Part shown: positions 7,794 through 16,053 of the stretch, piece by piece
Numbering within the stretch: position 1 is the stretch's first letter
How the letters are laid out: every line of letters begins with the position of its first letter
Source of the DNA: Opitutaceae bacterium
Lineage (GTDB): Bacteria > Verrucomicrobiota > Verrucomicrobiia > Opitutales > Opitutaceae
Assembly (NCBI GenBank): GCA_016794625.1
Contig: JAEUGY010000114.1
Coordinates: forward strand, 142,959 to 206,958
Length of the DNA: 64,000 nt
Direction of reading: 5' to 3'
The notes under the pieces: model-generated
The model's database searches: none
Told to the model about the DNA's origin: nothing
What the model saw: only the letters and a program-made list of their open reading frames with translations
Position numbers and translations under genes: made by a program

Positions 7794-8513
7794 TCAGCCG
7801 TCGTAACCCGGTCCGTCGTGTTCGGGTGTCGGGCTGGGAGGAACCATGGATCCAGCTTGTGCGGCCTTCGCTTCCAACTCGGCGAAGTGACGTTCGGCGG
7901 CCCGGATTTCCCGGCCGCGGACGGCGCCTTCGCCGCCGGAGGTCGCCTGTGAACCCCACGCATACCAGAAGCGGAGGGAGCGTTCGCGCAGCCAGAGGTA
8001 GACGGTGCGATCCTCCTCCGCGACAAAGTGGGCGGCGAGGGCACCAAGGTCCGAGGCGGCGCGCTCGGTCCTTTCTCCGAACGGGCCGCAGTCCTTGACC
8101 AGGACGCGCACCTGTTCCTCGGCTTCGTCGAAGCGGCGGCGCGCGGCCAGAGCCCAGATGCGAGCGACCGCGGCGTCGTAGTCGCCGGACTCGGTGAGAA
8201 GCGTGGGCGTCACGGCGGGAGGCGGGGGTGGAGGCTTGGGGCGGCGAACCACGCGCTCGGCTTCGCCGAGGGCGAAGAAGTCGCGCATGGCCCCATTGCG
8301 AGGGCCTTCCTTGGCGCTCAAGGAAAAGCACATGCGCTCGCGGACGCCTTCTCGCTCCCATTCGAGGAAGAACTCCTGCCGAGGCCAGTCGAGCTCCATG
8401 AGCCTCAGCATGCCCTGCTCCCCGGCGCGGTGTTCGTTCCCGCGGGCGTCGCGGAAGTCTCGCAGCACGGTCACGTGATGGTCGGCGCGGAGGTGGTCGA
8501 TGGTGCAGCCCAT
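7794..8513 (-). CDS. Hypothetical cytoplasmic protein
   Basis: A 239-residue protein that I do not recognise. The N-terminal 75 residues look like a small beta-barrel (basic and hydrophobic alternation, LRLMELDWPRQEFFLEWE). Then comes a proline linker (PPPPPP near 94-99), and residues 110-200 form a helical region rich in Ala, Glu and Arg that resembles a TPR-like solenoid. There is no signal peptide. It starts 11 bases after the membrane-protein gene on the same strand, so the two are probably one operon and may act together. Confidence 0.6.
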   Translation of the reverse strand: MGCTIDHLRADHHVTVLRDFRDARGNEHRAGEQGMLRLMELDWPRQEFFLEWEREGVRERMCFSLSAKEGPRNGAMRDFFALGEAERVVRRPKPPPPPPAVTPTLLTESGDYDAAVARIWALAARRRFDEAEEQVRVLVKDCGPFGERTERAASDLGALAAHFVAEEDRTVYLWLRERSLRFWYAWGSQATSGGEGAVRGREIRAAERHFAELEAKAAQAGSMVPPSPTPEHDGPGYDG

Positions 8514-8524
8514 GGTGCGGTCTC

Positions 8525-9850
8525 CTACTCCGTGAGCCAGCGCAGGGGCGGCGGGGCGTCCACCATGACGGGTTGCCAGGTCCAGCCGGAGGCCAGCACC
8601 GCCTGGACCACGGGTGATCTCATGGCCTGGAGATCGAAGCTTATGGTGGGGCCGAGGTCACCGGTGGGGCGGCCGGCGGAATCGAGTTCGACACCACCGC
8701 CGCGTTCGTAGTCGCGGGAGAAAAAGGTGAGTCCGAGCCCCGCCTTCCATTCGAGCCGTAGTCCCCCGGGACCGGCCGTTGCGTCCCAGCGGCTGAGGTA
8801 TTCCCTCATGCGCACCGTCCGCCGGTCGGGGTCGAAGCGAAGCGTAAATTTATGGATACGCCGGATCGCCCTGACCTGCAGGGCGTCGATCCAGCGCTTT
8901 TCTCCCAGGTTCCAGGTCACCTCCAGTGTGGTGGAGTCGGGACCGGCCGCGACCAGCAGGGGCCGATCGCGCTGGTTCAAGGCCAGGAGCCGGCTTCGCA
9001 GGGTGGAGACGGGAACCGGGGTGACGTGAGGTTCCGGTGCCTCGCGCCCCGCCCAGGCCGCGCCCTTGAAGAACCAGAGGACGGCGACGACCAGATTCAA
9101 ACCGACGAAGAGCGCGAGCAGCGGTTTATGGTGCCGAATGCGGTTGGAAACCTGGCGGCGGGAGGGGTCGTCGGACGAAACCGGCTCCGGTCCGCGGCGG
9201 GGTGCGCCGAGCGCGCGCGTTCGTGGCCCCTCCACACTTGCCCGCGAGGCGCCGGTCCACGCGTACAGTTCCCGTCCGGCCGCCACGACATGCGTCCATT
9301 CGCCTCCGCCGCCGTAGCGCCGCCCCGTCCAGCCATCGCCCGCGTCGCCCGCGACCACGGCGAGCTGGAAAAACGTGCGGTAGGCCTCAACGGCCCGTGC
9401 TGCGATCGCTTCATCCGGGAACCGCGCCGCCAGGGCGGATTCGCCCGTGGCCCGGAACGAGAATCTGGCCTCTTCGGCCGCGGCGAGCACCCCGCCCAGC
9501 GCAGGTTTGGCGTCGGTGATCAAACTCGGGTCGGCCTCGGGTCCGAAGACAAGGTCCCAAGCGACCGGCGACAGGGCGACGGGCGAGGGTAAACTTGCCT
9601 CGACCCCGGTTGAGGCGGGAACCGGTTCCCTGGCGCGCGCGTAGGCAAGCGCGTCCAACAGATGCACCACCCCCTGGGGCACCGCAACGAGTGCGAGAAA
9701 ACCAAAGACAAAGATGAGCGGCCGCAGCGACAGTCCGGCGCGCAGCATCCACCACGAAAACAGCAGGGCCAGACCTCCCGTGATCGTGACAAAAACGAGC
9801 ACGCCGGCAGCGGCGGGAGAGTCACGAAAAGTCTGCAGCAGTCGCTCCAT
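8525..9850 (-). CDS. Hypothetical membrane protein with three transmembrane helices
   Basis: A 441-residue protein. Two adjacent hydrophobic helices lie near residues 15-35 and 45-65, a long soluble segment follows (about 70-225), then a third helix (LLALFVGLNLVVAVLWFF) and a C-terminal soluble domain. The C-terminal part is beta-rich and has no recognisable motif. ATG at 9850 is preferred over an upstream TTG at 9901. It is first in a two-gene minus-strand unit with the hypothetical gene at 7794. No function can be assigned. Confidence 0.6.
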   Translation of the reverse strand: MERLLQTFRDSPAAAGVLVFVTITGGLALLFSWWMLRAGLSLRPLIFVFGFLALVAVPQGVVHLLDALAYARAREPVPASTGVEASLPSPVALSPVAWDLVFGPEADPSLITDAKPALGGVLAAAEEARFSFRATGESALAARFPDEAIAARAVEAYRTFFQLAVVAGDAGDGWTGRRYGGGGEWTHVVAAGRELYAWTGASRASVEGPRTRALGAPRRGPEPVSSDDPSRRQVSNRIRHHKPLLALFVGLNLVVAVLWFFKGAAWAGREAPEPHVTPVPVSTLRSRLLALNQRDRPLLVAAGPDSTTLEVTWNLGEKRWIDALQVRAIRRIHKFTLRFDPDRRTVRMREYLSRWDATAGPGGLRLEWKAGLGLTFFSRDYERGGGVELDSAGRPTGDLGPTISFDLQAMRSPVVQAVLASGWTWQPVMVDAPPPLRWLTE

Positions 9851-9948
9851 CGGTTGGGTTGGGAGAACGCGGCAGAATGCGGGTAAACCTGTCGCTGACA
9901 ATCCTGCAGGTTATGCCCCCCCTCCCGCGGAAGGAACGTGTGGCCGAA

Positions 9949-10097
9949 AGGGACAGGTTGAATGCGGACCCCCGAGTAGGGACCGGTGGAGCAGGGCTTC
10001 GGTCAGGAAGGGAGAGACGCCCGAATAAGGGACAGGCCGATTTTGGGCTACGATCAGGGACAGGCCGAATCTGGGCTGAATGAGGGACAGGTGGAAT
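9949..10097 (+). repeat. Short direct repeats, four copies of a 15-mer
   Basis: AGGGACAGG(Y/T)(Y/G)GA(A/T)T-type copies start at 9949, 10028, 10056 and 10083. The last three are 27-28 bases apart and share further bases between them (TYTGGGCT). They lie in the 314-base gap between the divergent genes at 9850 and 10165. Regularly spaced direct repeats in a divergent promoter region may be binding sites. Nothing else is visible in the gap. Confidence 0.5.
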
Positions 10098-10164
10098 CTT
10101 GGTCGGCGGCGGCGGTGGCTTGCCGCTTGAGCCCGACGGCTCAGAGGAGCAGGGTCGAGTCGCC

Positions 10165-11853
10165 ATGATGTTCGTGCGTGCCTGGGTTTTGTTGGGCGTG
10201 GGAGGGTGGGGGCTGGCGGTTGCGCAGACGCCCACCCTCAATCAAGAGCCGGTGGAGTTGCCGGTGTACACGGTGCAGGGGACCGTCGATCCGCTCCCGC
10301 CGGAGTCGTGGCGTTACACCCGGATTGAAGGGTTCGAAGTGCTGTCCGACGGTTCGGTGGCGCAGACCCGGCATTGGGTGGAGGAGTTTCAGCGGTTTCA
10401 CCACGCGATTTCCCTCGTCTGGCCCGTCGGACAGGCCCAACGCCAGCCCCCGGCCTTGCTGGTGCTGTGCGAGGACTCCGGCTCCTATGAGCAGTTGCTG
10501 CCAAAGACTCCGCGCTCCCGCGGAGCGCTGGGCTACAGCGCGGGCTATCAGCGCCGGGAACACGCTGCCATCGTCATCGATTTTTCCGGTCGCCTGCCGG
10601 AGACCGTCTCTGCCACCGAGGTCCTTGATCCCGGTCTGGAGGGGCCGGCGCAGACGGCGGGCAGCGATATCGGCGGCGTGCAGTCGGACCCCTACCGGGC
10701 GCTCTACCGGGAGTACATCCACCTGCTGTTGTCCCAGGCCGATCCCCCCGCGCCGGCTTGGTTCGAGGAAGGGCTCTGTCAATTGCTGGCGGACATCCGC
10801 GTCACCGACACCGCCATCACCGTGGGCAAGCTCGATCGCGAGGACAGTTTTGCGGATGCCGACGATCCCGAGCCCACCTTCAACCTCGCGCTGAAATCGC
10901 GATCGCTCCTGCCCCTGGAGGCCATGTTCGCGCCGGAGGCTGGCCAGCTCACCCCCGGAGGCCCGCGCGACGGGAGATGGGCGGTGCAGTGTTATGCGTT
11001 TGTGCATTGGGGGCTCTATGGAAACTTCGGCCAGAACCAGAAGCCGTTCCTCCAGTTCCTTGTGCAGGCCTCGCGCGAGCCGGTGACCGAGATGATGTTC
11101 CGTCACCATTTCAAGAGGACCTACAAGCAGATGCTGTATGAGTTAAAGAGTTACACCGAAATCTCGCGGTACAAGGTCGCCGGGCTCCGCACGGAGGGCC
11201 GGGAGAAGCTCCCGCCGCCGGCGCCCTTCGCGGTGCGCGAGGCGACCGAGGCCGAGGTCGGGCGGATCAAAGGCCGGGTGCTGCGCCTGGCCGGCCGGAC
11301 GAGTGATGCCCGCGAGGCGCTCATCGCCCCTTACCGCCGCGGGGTGCGCGACACGGCGCTCCTGGCCGAGCTGGGGCTGGCGGAACTCGAGCGCGGTGAG
11401 CGGGAGCGAGCCCGGACCTTCCTTCTGGCGGCGACGCGGCGCGAGACCGACCAGCCCCGCGCCTATCTGGAACTGGCGCGGATCCTGGCGGAAGACCGTG
11501 CGGCTGTCCCCGACGCCGTCCCCGCGCCGCATTCCCCCGTGCTGGCCCTGCTCACCCAGGCCGCGGCCCGGCCGCCGCCGCTGGCCGAGGTCTACGCGCT
11601 CATGCTGGAGACCTGGCTGAATGGTGATGCTTTTCCAGATACGGAAGGCTTCCGGCTCCTCGATGCCGGAGTGAGAGCCTTCCCTGGGGATGCGACGCTC
11701 ATTTGCCGCCTGGCCGAGCTCAAGGTGAGGGCTGGAGCGATCGAATCAGCGCGATCGCTCGTCGCCCACGGACTCCGGGTCCTGAGCGATCCGGCAGCCA
11801 AAGAACGACTCCGGGCGCTCCAATTGCGTCTGCCGGCCGCTCCGCCCTCCTGA
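10165..11853 (+). CDS. Exported DUF1570/TPR-type protein with a degenerate metallopeptidase motif
   Basis: A 562-residue protein with a signal peptide (residues 1-20). The N-terminal half resembles the peptidase-MA-like DUF1570 proteins common in this phylum (YTRIEGFEVLSDG opening, later PAWFEEGL). The motif that is normally HExxH reads Arg182-Glu-Tyr-Ile-His186, so the first zinc histidine is missing and catalysis is doubtful. Residues about 360-560 form a tetratricopeptide-like helical solenoid. ATG at 10165 was chosen because it gives a proper signal peptide; a longer frame from 10099 adds a Gly-rich non-signal stretch. It was probably once a periplasmic peptidase and may now be a binding protein. 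Confidence 0.65.
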   Translation: MMFVRAWVLLGVGGWGLAVAQTPTLNQEPVELPVYTVQGTVDPLPPESWRYTRIEGFEVLSDGSVAQTRHWVEEFQRFHHAISLVWPVGQAQRQPPALLVLCEDSGSYEQLLPKTPRSRGALGYSAGYQRREHAAIVIDFSGRLPETVSATEVLDPGLEGPAQTAGSDIGGVQSDPYRALYREYIHLLLSQADPPAPAWFEEGLCQLLADIRVTDTAITVGKLDREDSFADADDPEPTFNLALKSRSLLPLEAMFAPEAGQLTPGGPRDGRWAVQCYAFVHWGLYGNFGQNQKPFLQFLVQASREPVTEMMFRHHFKRTYKQMLYELKSYTEISRYKVAGLRTEGREKLPPPAPFAVREATEAEVGRIKGRVLRLAGRTSDAREALIAPYRRGVRDTALLAELGLAELERGERERARTFLLAATRRETDQPRAYLELARILAEDRAAVPDAVPAPHSPVLALLTQAAARPPPLAEVYALMLETWLNGDAFPDTEGFRLLDAGVRAFPGDATLICRLAELKVRAGAIESARSLVAHGLRVLSDPAAKERLRALQLRLPAAPPS

Positions 11854-11985
11854 ACCGGGTCGGACACCGGAGACACCCGGCCGGCCGGCCTGTGGGTGAG
11901 GTCTGGCCGGTGCTCAGCGGCAAGCGTGGCGGATTCGGATACCATTGCCATGACCCCGAAGTGTGGACACGGTCCGGCGCGAGCT

Positions 11986-13539
11986 ATGACCGTCCCTTTT
12001 TCCCGCCCGTCCCGCCTCCGCTCCGTCGCCTCCGTCCTCTTGTTGAGCCTGGCCACCCTGCTGCGTGCGCAGAGCCCGGCGCCGGCAACGGAACCGGCCC
12101 CGACGGTGGCGGTGCTGCAGGAGCGGTTGGAGGCAAGGTTGCGGGATCCGCGGTTTGCCGGTGCGCTCTGGAGCGCGAAAGTGGTCTCCCTCCGCACCGG
12201 CGAAGTCTGGTTTGAGCACGAGCCCCGCCGCCTGATGAGTCCGGCGTCCAATTCGAAACTGTACGCCGCGGCGCTGGCGCTGGATCGGCTGGGGTCCGAG
12301 GCCAGGTTGGAGACGCCGGTGCTGGCGACGGTGCCGGTGGATTCCGCGGGCGAGGTCAAGGGAGACCTCGTGATCTACGGACGGGGTGATCCGGATTGGA
12401 ACCCACGGCGCCGCCAGGAAGCTTTTTGGAAGGCCTTCGAGCCCGTCGTGGCTCTTGTGCAGAAGGCCGGCGTGCGACGGATCACGGGCGACATCGTGGC
12501 GGATGCGACGTGGTTTCGTATGCGCAACCATGGGGCGGGCTGGACCGCCGACGACCTCAATGACTATTACGGCGCCGAGGTGTCGGCCCTCACGCTGGAG
12601 GAGAACTACGTCGACCTCCGCGTCACCCCGGGTCCGGCTGCGGGGTCCCTGGCACGGGTGGAGGTGCTGCAACCGCTCAGTGGGCTGACCATTGTGAATG
12701 ACGTCCGCACGATCCCGGCCGGCGGGAAGGCCCGGATCGTGGTGCATCGACTGGCAGGCGATGCCGAAGTCTACCTCTCGGGCGAGATTGCCGTCGGGGC
12801 GAAGGAAGAGATCACCGAGGCGACCGTACCGCGACCTGCGCAGTGGTACGCGGCGGCCCTGCGGGAAGCGCTCCTCCGGGCGGGGGTGCGCGTGGAAGGC
12901 CAGGCGCGCAGCCGCCGCTGGCCCGAGCCCTCGGCCGCGGCGCAGGCGCCGGTGGTGATCGGCACGGTGCAATCGACCCCGGTACGCGACCAGGTCACCC
13001 TCATCATGAAACCCTCGCAGAACCTGCGGACCGATCTCCTATTCGCGCATTTGGGTGAGTTGCGACGGAAGGCGGACACACCGGTGTGGCGTACGTCGGA
13101 AGAGCTGGCGGTCGAGGATCTCGAAGCCTTTTTGACCGAACACCGCCTTTTGGCCGAGGATGTCCGATTTGAGGAAGGTTCCGGGCTTTCGCGCAACAAC
13201 CTGACGTCAGCCGCGGCCGTGGTGGCGTTGCTGGAGCACATGACCCGTCACCGCGAAGCAACTGCCTTCCGCGAGTCACTCCCCGTGGCTGGCGTCGATG
13301 GCACCCTCCGCCGCCGGATGAAAGACACACCGGCGGCGGGCAACGTCCGGGCGAAGACCGGCACGCTCCGCTGGGCGCAGACCCTCTCGGGATACATGAC
13401 CACGGCCCGCGGCGAACCGCTGGCTTTCAGCCTGATGCTCAACCGGTATCGACCTGTCGGACAGCGGACCGGTGCGACGGAACTGGACGAGGTGGCGGTG
13501 ATGCTGGCCGAGAGCCAGATCGGGACCGGCGCCCCCTAG
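11986..13539 (+). CDS. dacB: D-alanyl-D-alanine carboxypeptidase/endopeptidase (PBP4 type, S13)
   Basis: A 517-residue periplasmic penicillin-binding protein that trims D-Ala from, and cuts cross-links of, peptidoglycan. All three catalytic motifs are intact: SxxK at Ser88-Lys91 (SNSK), SxN at Ser402-Asn404, and KTG at 457-459. The long insertion between SxxK and SxN is typical of the S13 family. ATG at 11986 gives a clean signal peptide; an in-frame ATG at 11950 is the alternative. It opens a region rich in cell-wall recycling genes, to which it would supply cut muropeptides. Confidence 0.9.
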   Translation: MTVPFSRPSRLRSVASVLLLSLATLLRAQSPAPATEPAPTVAVLQERLEARLRDPRFAGALWSAKVVSLRTGEVWFEHEPRRLMSPASNSKLYAAALALDRLGSEARLETPVLATVPVDSAGEVKGDLVIYGRGDPDWNPRRRQEAFWKAFEPVVALVQKAGVRRITGDIVADATWFRMRNHGAGWTADDLNDYYGAEVSALTLEENYVDLRVTPGPAAGSLARVEVLQPLSGLTIVNDVRTIPAGGKARIVVHRLAGDAEVYLSGEIAVGAKEEITEATVPRPAQWYAAALREALLRAGVRVEGQARSRRWPEPSAAAQAPVVIGTVQSTPVRDQVTLIMKPSQNLRTDLLFAHLGELRRKADTPVWRTSEELAVEDLEAFLTEHRLLAEDVRFEEGSGLSRNNLTSAAAVVALLEHMTRHREATAFRESLPVAGVDGTLRRRMKDTPAAGNVRAKTGTLRWAQTLSGYMTTARGEPLAFSLMLNRYRPVGQRTGATELDEVAVMLAESQIGTGAP

Positions 13540-13636
13540 GGATAACCGATTGCAATCGGACGGCCGCCGCGGGCCCTTTCGCCGTCCGATCTGGCGTTGC
13601 AACGGAGAGCGCGGCCCCAAGAGTGCTGCGACCCTC

Positions 13637-14779
13637 ATGAGTGACTCCTCGCGCTTGGTCTCCTTGGATGCCTTTCGAGGCGCCACCGTGGCAGGCATGT
13701 TGCTTGTCAACAATCCCGGGTCGTGGAGCCACGTTTATCCGCCCCTCCTTCACGCCCCCTGGCACGGCTGGACCTTCACCGACCTGGTGTTCCCCTGTTT
13801 CCTTTGGATCGTCGGGGTGTCGATGACGTTTTCCTTTGCGCGGCGCTTTGAGCAAGGGGCGAACCGGCGAGGCCTGATGAAGCATGTCTGGATCCGGTCG
13901 ATCCTCCTCTTTGCGCTCGGTCTCTTCCTCACCGCGTTTCCGTTCGGCCTCGTCTCGACCCATACCTTCGCGCTGGATTCCATGCGCATCCCCGGAGTGC
14001 TGCAACGTATCGCGATCTGCTACCTCGTCGCCAGCGCCATTGTACTGCGGACCGAATGGCGCGACCAGGTGAAGTGGGTCGTCGGGCTGCTGCTCTTCTA
14101 TTGGGTGTTGCTCTGTTGGATACCCGTGCCCGGCCATGGCTCCGGCGTGCTCGACCCCGTGGGCAACGTGCCCGGCTGGATCGACTCGATCGTGCTCGCG
14201 GGCCACACCTGGACCGGCGCCCCCGCGCCCGGCTTCGATCCCGAAGGCATTCTTTCCACCCTGCCGGCGATCGCCACCACCCTCATGGGATGCCTGGCCG
14301 GACACCTCCTGCGCGAGCCGATGGGTGACTGGAGCAAGGCGTTTTACCTCGTGGCGGCGGGCGTCGTGGCGCTCTTTGTCGGTGCCGTCCTCGTCCGCTG
14401 GATGCCGATCAACAAGAACCTCTGGACCCCCACCTTCGCCGTCTTCATGGCCGGCTGGTCCGCGCTTTTCTATGCCCTGTTCTACGGGCTGATCGAGGCC
14501 GGAGGATGGAAACGCTGGGCGACCCCCTTCATCATCTATGGCCGCAACGCGATCGCCATGTTCGTGCTCGCCGGGTTGCTCGCGCGCGGGCTGACGCTGG
14601 TGCAGTGGACGAATCTCGACGGGAAAAAAGCGACCTTGAAGAGCTTCGTGTACGACAGCGTCTTTGTGCCGATCGGCGATCCTCGCCTCTCGTCGCTGCT
14701 CTTCGCGCTGGTCTTTGTGGCCTTCACCTTCGCGATCGCGTGGCTCCTTTGGCGCCGCCGGTGGTTCCTCAAGCTTTGA
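13637..14779 (+). CDS. NagX/HGSNAT-like membrane acyltransferase (DUF5009)
   Basis: A 380-residue polytopic membrane protein with about ten helices. The N-terminal family signature is clear (VSLDAFRGATVAGMLLVN, then HAPWHGWTFTDLVFPCFLW). The family includes human heparan-alpha-glucosaminide acetyltransferase and bacterial NagX proteins found in N-acetylglucosamine-use loci; it would move an acetyl group across the membrane to an amino sugar. It lies between dacB and the AraC regulator, beside the amino-sugar salvage genes, which suits a role in handling GlcNAc or muropeptides. The start is at ATG 13637 rather than further upstream in an unsuitable polar stretch. Confidence 0.8.
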   Translation: MSDSSRLVSLDAFRGATVAGMLLVNNPGSWSHVYPPLLHAPWHGWTFTDLVFPCFLWIVGVSMTFSFARRFEQGANRRGLMKHVWIRSILLFALGLFLTAFPFGLVSTHTFALDSMRIPGVLQRIAICYLVASAIVLRTEWRDQVKWVVGLLLFYWVLLCWIPVPGHGSGVLDPVGNVPGWIDSIVLAGHTWTGAPAPGFDPEGILSTLPAIATTLMGCLAGHLLREPMGDWSKAFYLVAAGVVALFVGAVLVRWMPINKNLWTPTFAVFMAGWSALFYALFYGLIEAGGWKRWATPFIIYGRNAIAMFVLAGLLARGLTLVQWTNLDGKKATLKSFVYDSVFVPIGDPRLSSLLFALVFVAFTFAIAWLLWRRRWFLKL

Positions 14780-14848
14780 CGCGGTGCGCCGCGGCCCGGG
14801 CGGAGGACGGCGCGATTGGGGTGGATCTGTGGCAGAAAAGGCCCATGA

Positions 14849-14866
14849 TTTGGCAAAAATGCCAAA
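14849..14866. promoter_or_regulatory. Palindrome overlapping the AraC gene start
   Basis: TTTGGCA-AAAA-TGCCAAA is a perfect 7-bp inverted repeat in otherwise GC-rich DNA. It covers the likely ATG (14859). The core CAAAAATG recurs twice upstream of the TonB receptor gene at 16054. It is probably the operator of the AraC protein, used for autorepression. Confidence 0.55.
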
Positions 14867-15767
14867 AGCCGTGCCGAGCGACCTGAAGGAGCTGGTGTCG
14901 CGACTTCCGCAGCCGATGCATCAGCTGCTGGGACGCCCGGCGACGACGCTCGTGCTGCCCGACAACCTCGTGTGTTTTCAGCGCCGTGCGGCGGACGACC
15001 TCAACAAACCCCGGCGCGGACGGGCCCTGCACCACCGGTTCGTTCTGATCTTTGCGTTGCGGACGACGGTCACCGTCTGTGTCGACGACCGCAACCTCCG
15101 GCTGCGCGAAGGGGAGGGACTGCTCGTCTTTCCGTTTCAGTTCCACCACTACACGGAGGCGGAGCGCGCCTCGCTTTCGTGGTTGTTTGTCACCTTTGAA
15201 CTGGCGGATGCCGAGGCGCTGAGCGGCCTGCGCTACCGGCCGTTCCCGCTCACGCCCGCGCTGCGCTCCCTCGCGGCCGAGCTCGTGGCGGCCTATGAAG
15301 AGGAGCGAGCGGCCGATCTGCCGGTGTTGTTGCTGGCGCTGCTGCTGGCGCGCCTGCGCCGCCTGCGCGTCTCCGCCCATGCGGCCCCGGCGGCGGCGGC
15401 GCCCGTGCCCGGACTCCTGATGCGCGTCAACCAGCTGGTGCAGCGCGGCGGGGAGATGCCCGGTTTGAAGGACCTAGCGAAGTCGCTGGGGATCAGCCCC
15501 AGCCACCTTCGGGCCCGGTTTCGTGCGTCGTGCGGTGTGAGCATCGGTCGCCACCTGCGGCGCCTCCGGCTCGAACAGGCGTGCGGCCTCCTGCGGCTGG
15601 GTCCCCAGCGGGTTTCGGAGATCGCCGAGCATTGCGGCTTCTCCTCCATCCATGCCTTCAGCCGTGCCTTTCGCGCGGCGTATGGGGTGTCGCCGCTCGG
15701 GTATCGCCACTCCGGCGGCAAAGCGAGCCCGCGGGTGCGACGGATCCGGAGCAGTGCGACCCCGTAG
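14859..15767 (+). CDS. AraC family transcriptional regulator
   Basis: A 302-residue regulator. The N-terminal part (to about 185) is a cupin-like ligand domain (LREGEGLLVFPFQFHHY). Residues about 200-290 hold the double helix-turn-helix of AraC proteins (LAKSLGISPSHLRARFRASCGVSIGRHLRRLRLEQA, then ISEIAEHCGFSS-like VSEIAEHCGFSSIHAFSRAF). The start is uncertain: ATG 14859 lies within a palindrome, while GTG 14829 has a GGGGTGG stretch just upstream. It is followed by the frameshifted TonB receptor, and both carry CAAAAATG sites, so this protein probably controls the receptor and itself in response to a sugar or muropeptide. Confidence 0.85.
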   Translation: MPKAVPSDLKELVSRLPQPMHQLLGRPATTLVLPDNLVCFQRRAADDLNKPRRGRALHHRFVLIFALRTTVTVCVDDRNLRLREGEGLLVFPFQFHHYTEAERASLSWLFVTFELADAEALSGLRYRPFPLTPALRSLAAELVAAYEEERAADLPVLLLALLLARLRRLRVSAHAAPAAAAPVPGLLMRVNQLVQRGGEMPGLKDLAKSLGISPSHLRARFRASCGVSIGRHLRRLRLEQACGLLRLGPQRVSEIAEHCGFSSIHAFSRAFRAAYGVSPLGYRHSGGKASPRVRRIRSSATP

Positions 15768-15865
15768 CGCGGACCGGTGTCCGAAGTCCACGGCAGAGCC
15801 TCGGCGCACGCGCGGCCGACCTCGATTCCAGCCCGGAGCGGAACCCTGCGGGTCAGTCTGGGATT

Positions 15866-15900
15866 ATCAAAAATGATGAACTTTTTGACAAAAATGCCAG
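15866..15900 (+). promoter_or_regulatory. Twin AraC-type sites upstream of the TonB receptor
   Basis: ATCA-AAAA-TGAT (15866-15877) and TTTGACA-AAAA-TGCCAG (15884-15900) both contain CAAAAATG. Their centres are 21 bp apart, two turns of the helix, which is the classic spacing for an AraC-type dimer. They lie about 155-190 bases before the receptor start in a 286-base gap. Confidence 0.55.
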
Positions 15901-16053
15901 TGAGCCCCCGGTCTTCCCTCGAAACGGGCGATGCCCCCGGGGGGAGCACGAGAAAAGCCTTGGAGAACGGAGGTGCAGGATTACGCTCACGGATCACCAA
16001 ACCAAGCGGATCGCGCCCGTCATGGGACGTGCTGCGTGCTGAGTCCTCCACCA

